From the NCBI GenBank assembly GCA_035542155.1, contig DATKLX010000068.1:1-10437 (forward strand): a DNA stretch of 10,437 bases, given 5' to 3'. The translations under genes and the position numbers were made by a program. Position 1 is the first letter of the stretch. Each line of letters begins with the position of its first letter. This document shows, one piece after another, positions 1-5,562 of the stretch. The stretch is from DATKLX01 sp035542155. GTDB lineage: Bacteria > Chloroflexota > Anaerolineae > Anaerolineales > Anaerolineaceae. The notes under the pieces are model-generated. The model did not search any database. It saw only the letters and a list, made by a program, of their open reading frames with translations, and had not been told where the DNA came from.

Positions 1-18
1 AGATTTGGCAATCGCACC

Positions 19-58
19 ATTTTTCGATATCCACTCCACAGGGCGATATTCGAAAAAT
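19..58. repeat. Imperfect AT-rich inverted repeat
   Basis: ATTTTTCGATATC (19-31) faces GATATTCGAAAAAT (45-58). The arms are complementary except for one extra base in the right arm, and a 13-nt spacer separates them. No gene is recognisable around it. It could be a hairpin ending a transcript from left of the window or a protein-binding site; the sequence does not decide between these. Confidence 0.5.
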
Positions 59-78
59 CCCGGTATCCGAGATCCAAC

Positions 79-117
79 CCTGGCTCGATGCCCTGTGTTA
101 CACACCCTAGAGCCAGG
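79..117. repeat. Nested inverted repeat (hairpin/cruciform)
   Basis: CCTGGCTC (79-86) pairs perfectly with GAGCCAGG (110-117). Almost concentric with it, TGTGT (94-98) and ACACA (100-104) form a second perfect inverted repeat around base 99. There is no T-run on either side, so a classic intrinsic terminator is unlikely. An operator or a structured RNA is possible. I see no protein gene in bases 1-280; the only other item there is the heptamer cluster at 169-189. Confidence 0.5.
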
Positions 118-168
118 TCCAATGGATAAAGTCTAGCTAAGTGTATCACAAATGGATTTTCCAAAAAC

Positions 169-189
169 GAGAACCGAGAGCCGAGAACC
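169..189 (+). repeat. GAGAACC heptamer cluster, copy A
   Basis: Three tandem 7-bp units are present: GAGAACC, GAGAGCC, GAGAACC, with a partial unit (GACC) following. The same heptamer recurs in opposite orientation at 543-570 and again at 6558-6578. Copies A and B bracket the helix-hairpin-helix gene as inverted repeats. Confidence 0.8.
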
Positions 190-280
190 GACCGTACCTG
201 GTAACCTCTTCTGGGGCGCTCCATGCCTCATCCTCATGCTGACCCCGAATGGGTTCAGGGCTCTATAAAACCCGTTGGCT

Positions 281-463
281 TTACTGTTCCTTCTGGAATT
301 CGAGCCCCTTCTCCCCCAGCGCTGCCTTCAACGTCTTGAGCGCGTTCGGCCCCATCCCGTGCAGCTTGAGGAGCTCCTTCTCGTTGATTTTGGCCATTTG
401 CTCCAGCCGGGTGATCCCCGCCCCCTCCAGCGCTCGCCTCGCCAGCGCAGCCAATTTCGGCAA
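281..463 (-). CDS. Small helix-hairpin-helix DNA-binding protein (RNAP alpha-CTD-like)
   Basis: This is a 60-residue protein made almost entirely of a helix-hairpin-helix fold. The pattern is 'LARRALEGAGITRLEQMAKI' (about 6-25), then 'ELLKLHGMGPNALKTLKAAL' (about 30-49). The G-x-G-P hairpin resembles the RNA polymerase alpha C-terminal domain and stand-alone HhH proteins that many genomes label simply 'DNA-binding protein'. The expected role is non-specific or promoter-upstream DNA binding in the cytoplasm; no specific function is known to me. The start is uncertain. The only in-frame initiator I see is TTG at 461-463, with a weak GAGAG upstream. Family members usually have a few residues before 'DLPK', and the frame is open 17 codons further up without an ATG, GTG or TTG. 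An N-terminal indel or a non-standard start is therefore possible. The gene stands alone, downstream of the 31-residue membrane peptide gene and its terminator. Confidence 0.7.
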   Translation of the reverse strand: MPKLAALARRALEGAGITRLEQMAKINEKELLKLHGMGPNALKTLKAALGEKGLEFQKEQ

Positions 464-542
464 ATCACTCTCTACTTCATTCCCATTCGTGTCTCCTGCT
501 CCCTCTTCTCATGTCCTCGTGCTCTTTATGTTCTTCTATTAC

Positions 543-570
543 GATTCTCGGTTTTCGGTTCTCGGTTCTC
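543..570 (-). repeat. GAGAACC heptamer cluster, copy B (inverted)
   Basis: Read on the minus strand, four tandem 7-bp units occur: GAGAACC, GAGAACC, GAAAACC, GAGAATC. This is the inverted counterpart of 169-189. The cluster lies between the helix-hairpin-helix gene and the terminator hairpin, in otherwise non-coding sequence (464-653). Confidence 0.8.
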
Positions 571-580
571 ACTTAAATCA

Positions 581-616
581 AAAGGCGCCCGGTCTGTACA
601 GGTCCGCGGCGCCTTT
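581..616 (-). terminator. Rho-independent-type terminator hairpin
   Basis: AAAGGCGCC (581-589) and GGCGCCTTT (608-616) form a perfect 9-bp stem, with an 18-nt loop containing the palindrome CTGTACAG. On the minus strand the stem ends in TTTT followed by an AT-rich tract, as expected for an intrinsic terminator. It lies 38 nt after the stop of the 31-residue membrane peptide gene. On the plus strand it ends in only three T, so action in that direction is less certain. Confidence 0.7.
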
Positions 617-653
617 CAATGAGCAGGACAGCCCGTTTGTGCGTCCATACCGT

Positions 654-749
654 TCAGGCATCCCGTTCTTGAGCTTCAACGAGCCCGGCCAGGCTCAGCG
701 GCACAAACAAGACGAGAGCGAAGAGAATAACCACCCCCAGGACTGGCAT
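654..749 (-). CDS. 31-residue single-pass membrane peptide
   Basis: The ORF runs from ATG (747-749) to TGA (654-656). It begins 'MPVLGVVILFALVLFVPLSL' and continues 'AGLVEAQERDA'. Residues 3-24 form one strongly hydrophobic helix, followed by a short charged C-terminal tail. The case for a real gene is the context. A consensus ribosome binding site (AAGGAGGT, core GGAGG at 757-761) sits 7 nt before the ATG, a hairpin-rich leader lies upstream, and an intrinsic terminator follows. This is one of the best ribosome binding sites in the window. I do not recognise the family. Small subunits such as KdpF, CcoQ or CydX have this size and shape, but no kdp, cco or cyd gene is adjacent. A small membrane-complex subunit or a regulatory or toxic peptide are all possible. 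A weak -10-like TATAGT lies at 856-861 on the minus strand. Confidence 0.65.
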   Translation of the reverse strand: MPVLGVVILFALVLFVPLSLAGLVEAQERDA

Positions 750-774
750 AGCATTACCTCCTTACACAGAATGG

Positions 775-833
775 CTGGTGATGGGTCACCAGGTGGATCC
801 AGGTTGGGTTGGGGGATGCGGCTGCGCCCCCCA
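775..833 (-). promoter_or_regulatory. Structured 5' leader of the membrane peptide gene (two hairpins)
   Basis: On the transcript of the minus strand the first hairpin pairs TGGGGG and CCCCCA (plus-strand 828-833 and 810-815) around a GC-rich loop. The second pairs CTGGTGA (775-781) with TCACCAG (786-792), a perfect 7-bp stem with a 4-nt loop. The second hairpin ends 13 nt before the GGAGG ribosome binding site. The arrangement suggests a leader that could affect translation or mRNA stability. I cannot match it to a known riboswitch. Confidence 0.45.
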
Positions 834-940
834 TGCTTTTCAACATCTTACTATTACTATATACGATTCATCGGCCAAAAAGTTCCCTTACTGAGGTCTG
901 TTTACGAAACCTTAACCTGGATTTAATCTGTCAGAATGGG

Positions 941-1135
941 GACATCGTCGCCACAATCTATTCCCCCGACACGGTCGAGGAGGCGTTCCAGGGGGCGATC
1001 CACCGCGTGGCCGATTTCCTCACCGGGATCGCGAAGATCCCTTTGAATGACGCCGGCATGCTGGTGAGCGTCACCGGCGCGTTGAAGTCCTGCCAGGTCG
1101 TGGCCTCGATGTGGCGCATGCGTCTCGAAGATCCC
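941..1135 (+). pseudogene. Acetamidase/formamidase C-terminal remnant
   Basis: The open frame here reads 'DIVATIYSPDTVEEAFQG', then 'FLTGIAKIPLNDAGMLVS', then 'VTGALKSCQVV' and 'MRLEDP'. This matches the closing part of acetamidase/formamidase family proteins, where a helix of 'eA...A...m..fL' type is followed by 'eDAgmLlS..gdl.vCQvV....RmelP'. The family is normally about 300 residues, and only about 65 remain. There is no start codon, ribosome binding site or N-terminal part, and the sequence before about 938 shows no similarity. The remnant runs into the dispersed repeat that begins at 1108, and an in-frame TGA follows at 1175-1177. I read it as a decayed gene end. Family assignment rests on remembered motif order and has not been searched. 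Confidence 0.6.
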
Positions 1136-1245
1136 CGAAGGGGGCCCGCTTGCGCTTCGATAGATTGTCTTTCCTGATCCCCTGGTCGCAGTACCCGGCG
1201 GTTGAAACCGCAGCGACCCCTGCGAAGCCTCCTTGCGGAGGCTGG
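1108..1245 (+). repeat. Dispersed hairpin-rich repeat, copy 1
   Basis: This copy matches the reverse complement of 4112-4270. Block one, 1108-1145, matches 4233-4270 at 37 of 38 positions. It includes the mini-hairpin CCCC-GAA-GGGG. Block two, about 1180-1245, shares CTGGTCGCA, CGGTTGAAACC, CGAAGCCT and AGGCTGG with the other copy. It contains the palindrome GCGGTT-GA-AACCGC (1198-1211) and the stem GCCTCC-TTGC-GGAGGC (1227-1242). The stems persist in the second copy with different bases. Internal length differs, 138 against 159 bp. Confidence 0.85.
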
Positions 1246-1287
1246 AGGAGGTTCTGGAATTACTGATGGGGGAGTCTGAACCGCAGA

Positions 1288-1320
1288 TTGACTCTGATTA
1301 CATGGATCCCGCAGTATAAT
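1288..1320 (+). promoter_or_regulatory. Candidate promoter for the large exported protein gene
   Basis: A perfect -10 hexamer TATAAT lies at 1315-1320, with TTGACT at 1288-1293 as the closest -35-like hexamer. The spacing is 21 nt, longer than the usual 16-18, so the -35 assignment is weak. The start codon at 1378 lies 57 nt after the -10. Confidence 0.4.
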
Positions 1321-1377
1321 CAAATTAAGCCAACTACCAGCAACTGCAAACCGCGGATTTGAAAAAGAGGGGATAGA

Positions 1378-3999
1378 ATGGCAACTGGCATTAAAGTTTC
1401 GGGTGGATCAGGCCGCCACGTGGGAATTGGCTCGCTATCGAGAATTTGTCTATTGCTGGCATTGCTCAGCCCGGGACTTCAGAGCGCCGCTCCAATCGAC
1501 TCTCAGATCTATTCAGCCCCAACGCTGATCGAACAATCCACTACCAGCGATCCGCCCGTCCCGCTCGAACCGCCCATTGGCGCCATTGAAATCAAGCTGC
1601 TTCCAGGCTTTCCCTATAACCCGGACATCCGCGGCCGGGTACATCCTGGATCCTACGTCTATATCCAGATCTGGAGGGACGGTAAACTGGCCGCTAATAC
1701 CTTCACCGGAAGTGATCAGAACGGCGATTACCAGACCCAGCTATACACAGAACCCAACTTGGATCCAATCCGTCCGGGGGATGAGGTTCGCGTGTTCGAT
1801 GGGCAGTCCACCTATTCGATGACGATCGCGCCAATCCAGGCCTGGGCCGATCCGAGAGCGAATCTGATCTCCGGGTCCACACTGCCCGGGATGAAGATTG
1901 ACCTGATCCTGGTCGACAACCTCCAAAACCCCTGTCAGTGGACGACGATCCAGAAATCCTTCACGTTAAACTCAGATGGAAGCTTTCAATTCAACCCTGG
2001 CGATTTCAGCGCCAATGCGTCTATCCTGATCCACGCGCGCTACCCGAATGGCAACAGCAGTTGGGTTTTCATTCATGCCTATCAATTATTCATCGACCGC
2101 GCCAAACCGGGCCAGGTTCGCGGGTACTATCGTCCCACCACAACCCTGGATGTTCATCTCATCCGGGAGGGGGCCCTGCTGGAAAGCGTGTCGCTTCAAA
2201 CGAATCTTCGGGGCGAGTTCAACCCCACATTTTCCCAAACGCCAATCGAGGGCGATTGGATTGAAGCCTATCAGGCTGGGCAGCCTATCTTGGGATACTA
2301 TCTCGCTCGTCTGGAGGTCAGCTACGATCCCGACCTCAACCGGATCCAGGGCCAGACTGTGCCAGGCCGGAAGGTGTGGATCATTGTGAACGACCCTTCG
2401 GCGCGCACCGATTCCTCACATACTCCCGTGGGATGTAGTCCTACCCTGGGCTGCGCCAACATCATCGCCGGACCGGACGGCCAAATTCAATTGACCCCGC
2501 CAGCCTGGGTCGCGCCTGAAAGCTCGATCGTGGCAACTCTCTATGATACCTACGGAAATTACCAGATCCAGACGGTGCTGGTATCTCTACCGAGTATCCA
2601 GGCCAACCTGTCCGACCGGAATTTTTCTGTACAGTGGAACCGGTCCGTTCAGAATGCTACCGCTAGGCTGTTCGATATTGAGGATAACAAGATCGCCGAA
2701 ACCACGCTCTGGTTGGAAAGCGGGGCGCGCACCTACTTCAGTCTCGGGGAGCTCAAGCCAGGCTACCGCATCGAGGTGACGGATGGGACGACCACCCGAA
2801 CTCTGACGCTGCCGAACGCGTTCCCGCGCCTCCATCACGGCTCGAACCAGATCAGCGGCCCCGCACCCAACGGGCGCGCGACCCTGGATTTCGTCAACGG
2901 AATGCAACGACCGGAGTCCTTCACCGATCAATGCCTGGAAACCAGTATAGTAAATCAGCAGTATCAATTCACAATTCCCGGGGTTACCTTTCAGCAGTTT
3001 GACAAGGCTTATCTCGTCCTGGTAGATGATGTGGGGAATGAAATCGTCTCCCGCCTGTACCCTTTTTCCCTCAATCTAAATATGGACCCTTTTTCTCCTA
3101 ACCAGAATTTTGTAGCGATCGGGACGGAATACCCCGACACGCGAGTAGACGTCATCCACGAGCGCGGGGGACAGATCATTGGATCCTACCTCGGGCTCCA
3201 GGCCCAAAGCAGCCTTACCGGGGTCGGGCTGAGTACAACGACCTTCAAGGCTGGGGACATCGTTCACATCCTGACCAACGATGGCAACAGCGTCGATTTG
3301 ACCATCCCCGATTTGAGCGTCTGGCTTAACACTGCTCAAAATCGAATCGAAGGGCACGGCCCGCCCAATACCATCCTGGTTGCTGAGTTCCTCCAGGACC
3401 GGCATTATCCGGCTGACAGCGGTTATCCGTATCTCGTCCAAACCGACAATCAGGGCAGCTTTTCTGTGGATGTGGACAACCTGTTTTGGGCAAGCTGCTA
3501 TCCACTGTCATCCTCAGACCCCTGCGCTCATGCGGCCGTGACCTACACGGACTCGAATGGATTTGCCATCACCGCTCAGGGGCCACGTCCAGCGCCCATC
3601 GCCGCGGATGGGTATGAACCCGACGATGCCCTCCAGAGCGCGTGGCCCTACAGCGGAACCATCGAGCAGCACACGTTCCACACCTCCACGGACCAGGACT
3701 GGATTTCGATCCCCATCGGGCAGCAGGATGTAGGCCGGCCCTTTCTCTTTCAAGTCGACAATTTCGAACGCGGGATGAACGTGACCGCCAGGCTGTTCAG
3801 TTCGGAAGGTACGCAACTGTTCGATAACACAGATCTGTGGTCGAAAGAGATTCACAGTTTTTCCTATGAGTTTTCTGTTCCAGGGACGTATTATCTCCAG
3901 CTTATCCCCGGCAGCCTGTACAGTGCGGGTTTATGCGACTCACGCTATAGCATCATGATCAATCCCTATCGGATGTATTTTCCGGTGATCAGCAGATAG
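1378..3999 (+). CDS. Large exported beta-rich repeat protein with PPC-like C-terminal domain
   Basis: This 873-residue protein appears to be exported. Residues 1-22 form a basic n-region, 23-30 (ICLLLALL) a hydrophobic core, and cleavage is likely near 'LQSA' (36-38). A ribosome binding site (GAGGGGA, about 1367-1373) supports the ATG at 1378. A repeat unit recurs four times: '[PA]GD-x-[VI]-x-V..DG' followed about 30 residues later by 'N-x-I-x-G-x-x-x-P'. It is seen at 132/162, 291/321, 460/490 and 624/655, a period of about 160-170 residues. Each unit is probably one or two Ig-like beta-sandwich domains. From residue 744 ('DGYEPDDA', then 'Y-G-T-I-E-Q-H-T-F', 'DQDWISI', 'PGTYYLQL') there is a bacterial pre-peptidase C-terminal (PPC)-like domain. 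The chain ends in 'MYFPVISR', a short tail discussed in the findings. Cysteines occur in close pairs (CSPTLGC; CYPLSSSDPC), which fits disulfides outside the cell. No enzymatic motif is visible, so a surface, adhesion or carbohydrate-binding role is only a guess. Confidence 0.9.
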   Translation: MATGIKVSGGSGRHVGIGSLSRICLLLALLSPGLQSAAPIDSQIYSAPTLIEQSTTSDPPVPLEPPIGAIEIKLLPGFPYNPDIRGRVHPGSYVYIQIWRDGKLAANTFTGSDQNGDYQTQLYTEPNLDPIRPGDEVRVFDGQSTYSMTIAPIQAWADPRANLISGSTLPGMKIDLILVDNLQNPCQWTTIQKSFTLNSDGSFQFNPGDFSANASILIHARYPNGNSSWVFIHAYQLFIDRAKPGQVRGYYRPTTTLDVHLIREGALLESVSLQTNLRGEFNPTFSQTPIEGDWIEAYQAGQPILGYYLARLEVSYDPDLNRIQGQTVPGRKVWIIVNDPSARTDSSHTPVGCSPTLGCANIIAGPDGQIQLTPPAWVAPESSIVATLYDTYGNYQIQTVLVSLPSIQANLSDRNFSVQWNRSVQNATARLFDIEDNKIAETTLWLESGARTYFSLGELKPGYRIEVTDGTTTRTLTLPNAFPRLHHGSNQISGPAPNGRATLDFVNGMQRPESFTDQCLETSIVNQQYQFTIPGVTFQQFDKAYLVLVDDVGNEIVSRLYPFSLNLNMDPFSPNQNFVAIGTEYPDTRVDVIHERGGQIIGSYLGLQAQSSLTGVGLSTTTFKAGDIVHILTNDGNSVDLTIPDLSVWLNTAQNRIEGHGPPNTILVAEFLQDRHYPADSGYPYLVQTDNQGSFSVDVDNLFWASCYPLSSSDPCAHAAVTYTDSNGFAITAQGPRPAPIAADGYEPDDALQSAWPYSGTIEQHTFHTSTDQDWISIPIGQQDVGRPFLFQVDNFERGMNVTARLFSSEGTQLFDNTDLWSKEIHSFSYEFSVPGTYYLQLIPGSLYSAGLCDSRYSIMINPYRMYFPVISR

Positions 4000-4002
4000 A
4001 TC

Positions 4003-4064
4003 CTGTACAGATATAAATCATGATTGCCAATCTCTCCAGGATGATCACCTCGGCGACTGTACAG
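4003..4064. repeat. Pair of CTGTACAG palindromes downstream of the exported protein gene
   Basis: The 8-bp palindrome CTGTACAG occurs at 4003-4010 and 4057-4064. The second continues as CTGTACAGGTCC, the same 12-mer found in the terminator loop at 594-605. The first lies 3 nt after the stop codon. They may be binding sites or parts of a mobile repeat. Neither forms a terminator with a T-run. Confidence 0.4.
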
Positions 4065-4111
4065 GTCCTTAAATCACAGAATGATAAAAACGAGGGCCAG
4101 TCAAACAGTTT

Positions 4112-4270
4112 CCAGCCTGGACAGGCAGGCTTCGTAGTAACCGCCGTGGTTTCAACCGACGGGCCTTGCGACCAGATTGCAGGATAGACGTTTCGCCCGA
4201 CGAGGATAACCTGTCTTTTGGGCCCCAGGCGAGCCCCCTTCGGGGATCTTCGAGACGCATGTGCCACATC
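4112..4270 (-). repeat. Dispersed hairpin-rich repeat, copy 2 (inverted)
   Basis: This is the reverse-complement partner of 1108-1245. On the minus strand the order is the 38-bp block (4270 down to 4233), then a longer internal segment, then CTGGTCGCA, CGGTTGAAACC and a stem AGCCTG/CAGGCT (4113-4130 region). The last stem differs in sequence from AGCCTCC/GGAGGCT in copy 1 yet still pairs. Together the two copies flank the exported protein gene. Apart from these repeats and the small inverted repeats nearby, bases 4000-4392 hold no gene I can support. Confidence 0.85.
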
Positions 4271-4325
4271 AACACCATGGCAAACCCGCCCATATCGCCA
4301 TGCGATCATCACAACGGACCTGCAC

Positions 4326-4349
4326 GCTTCCCTTCCTTCTCAGGGAAGC
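4326..4349. terminator. 8-bp inverted repeat downstream of the glycosyltransferase gene
   Basis: GCTTCCCT (4326-4333) and AGGGAAGC (4342-4349) form a perfect stem with an 8-nt pyrimidine-rich loop. A second small stem, ACCTGG/CCAGGT, lies at 4362-4381. Both follow the minus-strand stop at 4393. Neither has a clear T-run, so factor-dependent termination or mRNA 3'-end stabilisation is as likely as intrinsic termination. Confidence 0.4.
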
Positions 4350-4392
4350 GGCCGGCGAAGTACCTGGTGTCTTTTCCAGGTGGGGTTAGGTT

Positions 4393-5562
4393 CTATCTTC
4401 GAAAATCGAAAATCCTTCTTGCCATTTCTCCCATCTTCACCCGGGCCCAGTCTCGCAGGCTGACCCCTCTGCCGTGCCCGAAGTACCGGCTGTGCCCCGC
4501 GAAGATCTCCCACTCGGCCAGCGGATCCCAGCGCAGGTCTTCCTTGCGGCAAAAGAAAATCTCGCGGCCCGGCACACCGTATTCCAGGTTGAGCTCCATC
4601 GGGCGCATTGTGCGGCCGAAGGCCATGATCGGCGAGGGGCAGGGGCGGGTGGTCAGCACGTACGGGGTGGGGATGTTCTCCAGGGCGCGGGTGGCGTAGA
4701 GGTCGACGGTGTAATCCAGCCAGTGGAAGGAAGTCGTCAGGCGGTCAATGCGGTCAGGGAGCAGCTCGAAGAAGGAGTCGTAGACCGCGGTGCAGTCGCG
4801 CCGGGCGGGGAAGGAGTAAGCCCGCGGCTCACGCTGGATGGGGACCTGGAAGAAGGGCGTCGAGCGAGCGAAGTGAGTCCCTTTATCCCCAAAGCCGGTG
4901 ACCAGCGACTCGCGCGGGAAGGCGAAATATTGGCCGCTGGCTACCAGGAAGCGCGCCAGCCAGGGGAACCACTCGTCGCCGCTGAAGCGTCCCCAGCATT
5001 CGTGGAAGGGAGCGTGCACCGCCTGCTGCGTGGCTTTGGACTCGCGCCAGGCGTGGAACGCCGCCCACTGCTCGCCGGTAAAGGCCAGTCCCTGGATGTA
5101 GGGCGCCTGGATGAAGAAGACGTCGCCCGCGTCCGGCAGTGGGATGAAGGGCTGCCGGGTATAGCTGTTGAACCACAGCCCGTAGAGCGAGAGCCCGCCG
5201 ACGCACTCGTCTCCAGCATAGGCCTCCAGCGCCTGGCTGGCGTAGGCGTAGTACTGCGGAGAGACCAGCAGGTCATCTTCGAGGAAGACGATCGAGCCGA
5301 ACTCGCCGGTAAGATCGCCGCAGGCGTAGAAATGCTCGACGGGGCCCAACCGCTCCTCGCGGGCGCGGATCTCCTTGGGCCCGAAGGGCCAGATGAAGCT
5401 GCGCGCGACCTGGGCCACCCGCTGGTGTCTGGCCGACTCATCGAGCGAGATCACCAGCGGGATGCTGGCCCCCGGCGGGTATTCGGCGGCCTGGAGGCTC
5501 TCGAGCAGGCGCTCCAGGGCGAGGGGCCGGTTGAAAGCGCTGACCACGATCGCGGGGTTCAT
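4393..5562 (-). CDS. GT-A fold glycosyltransferase
   Basis: This 389-residue protein has a GT-A nucleotide-sugar-binding N-terminus. 'NPAIVVSAFNRPLALERLL' (2-20) is the usual opening strand and helix. 'ISLDES' lies at 38-43, and the metal-binding acidic motif 'FLEDDLLVSPQYY' falls at 93-105 with EDD at 95-97. An acceptor-side segment includes 'SGDEWFPWLARF' (194-205) and 'VTGFGDKGTHF' (221-231). This layout recalls GT2-like and GT13-like enzymes in polysaccharide gene clusters. It would transfer a sugar from a nucleotide donor at the cytoplasmic membrane face; donor and acceptor cannot be read. I chose ATG 5560-5562 rather than an upstream in-frame start because the extra 67 residues are Arg/Gly/Pro-rich antisense-like sequence overlapping the phosphorylase. 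This start overlaps the phosphorylase TGA as ATGA, which suggests translational coupling. No N-terminal signal or membrane helix is seen. Confidence 0.85.
   Translation of the reverse strand: MNPAIVVSAFNRPLALERLLESLQAAEYPPGASIPLVISLDESARHQRVAQVARSFIWPFGPKEIRAREERLGPVEHFYACGDLTGEFGSIVFLEDDLLVSPQYYAYASQALEAYAGDECVGGLSLYGLWFNSYTRQPFIPLPDAGDVFFIQAPYIQGLAFTGEQWAAFHAWRESKATQQAVHAPFHECWGRFSGDEWFPWLARFLVASGQYFAFPRESLVTGFGDKGTHFARSTPFFQVPIQREPRAYSFPARRDCTAVYDSFFELLPDRIDRLTTSFHWLDYTVDLYATRALENIPTPYVLTTRPCPSPIMAFGRTMRPMELNLEYGVPGREIFFCRKEDLRWDPLAEWEIFAGHSRYFGHGRGVSLRDWARVKMGEMARRIFDFRR

Noticed and set aside
169..570. GAGAACC arrays as a CRISPR array
   Set aside because: The units are 7 bp, directly tandem, without spacers, and no cas gene is nearby.
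594..601. CTGTACAG as a LexA (SOS) box
   Set aside because: The E. coli-type box needs CTG and CAG separated by ten bases, and the Gram-positive type is CGAACNNNNGTTCG. This 8-bp palindrome fits neither, and no SOS gene is adjacent.
249..926. Plus-strand ORF of 225 codons over the helix-hairpin-helix and membrane peptide genes
   Set aside because: It has low-complexity Ser/Pro/Phe composition, runs through the terminator hairpin and the heptamer array, has no ribosome binding site, and lies antisense to better supported genes.
958..1323. Minus-strand ORF of 121 codons
   Set aside because: It is antisense to the acetamidase-like remnant and covers the dispersed repeat. No family pattern or ribosome binding site is visible.
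3989..4312. Minus-strand ORFs across the second dispersed repeat
   Set aside because: The reading frames are supplied by the repeat itself and the copies share only the 38-bp block. No start context or protein motif is present.
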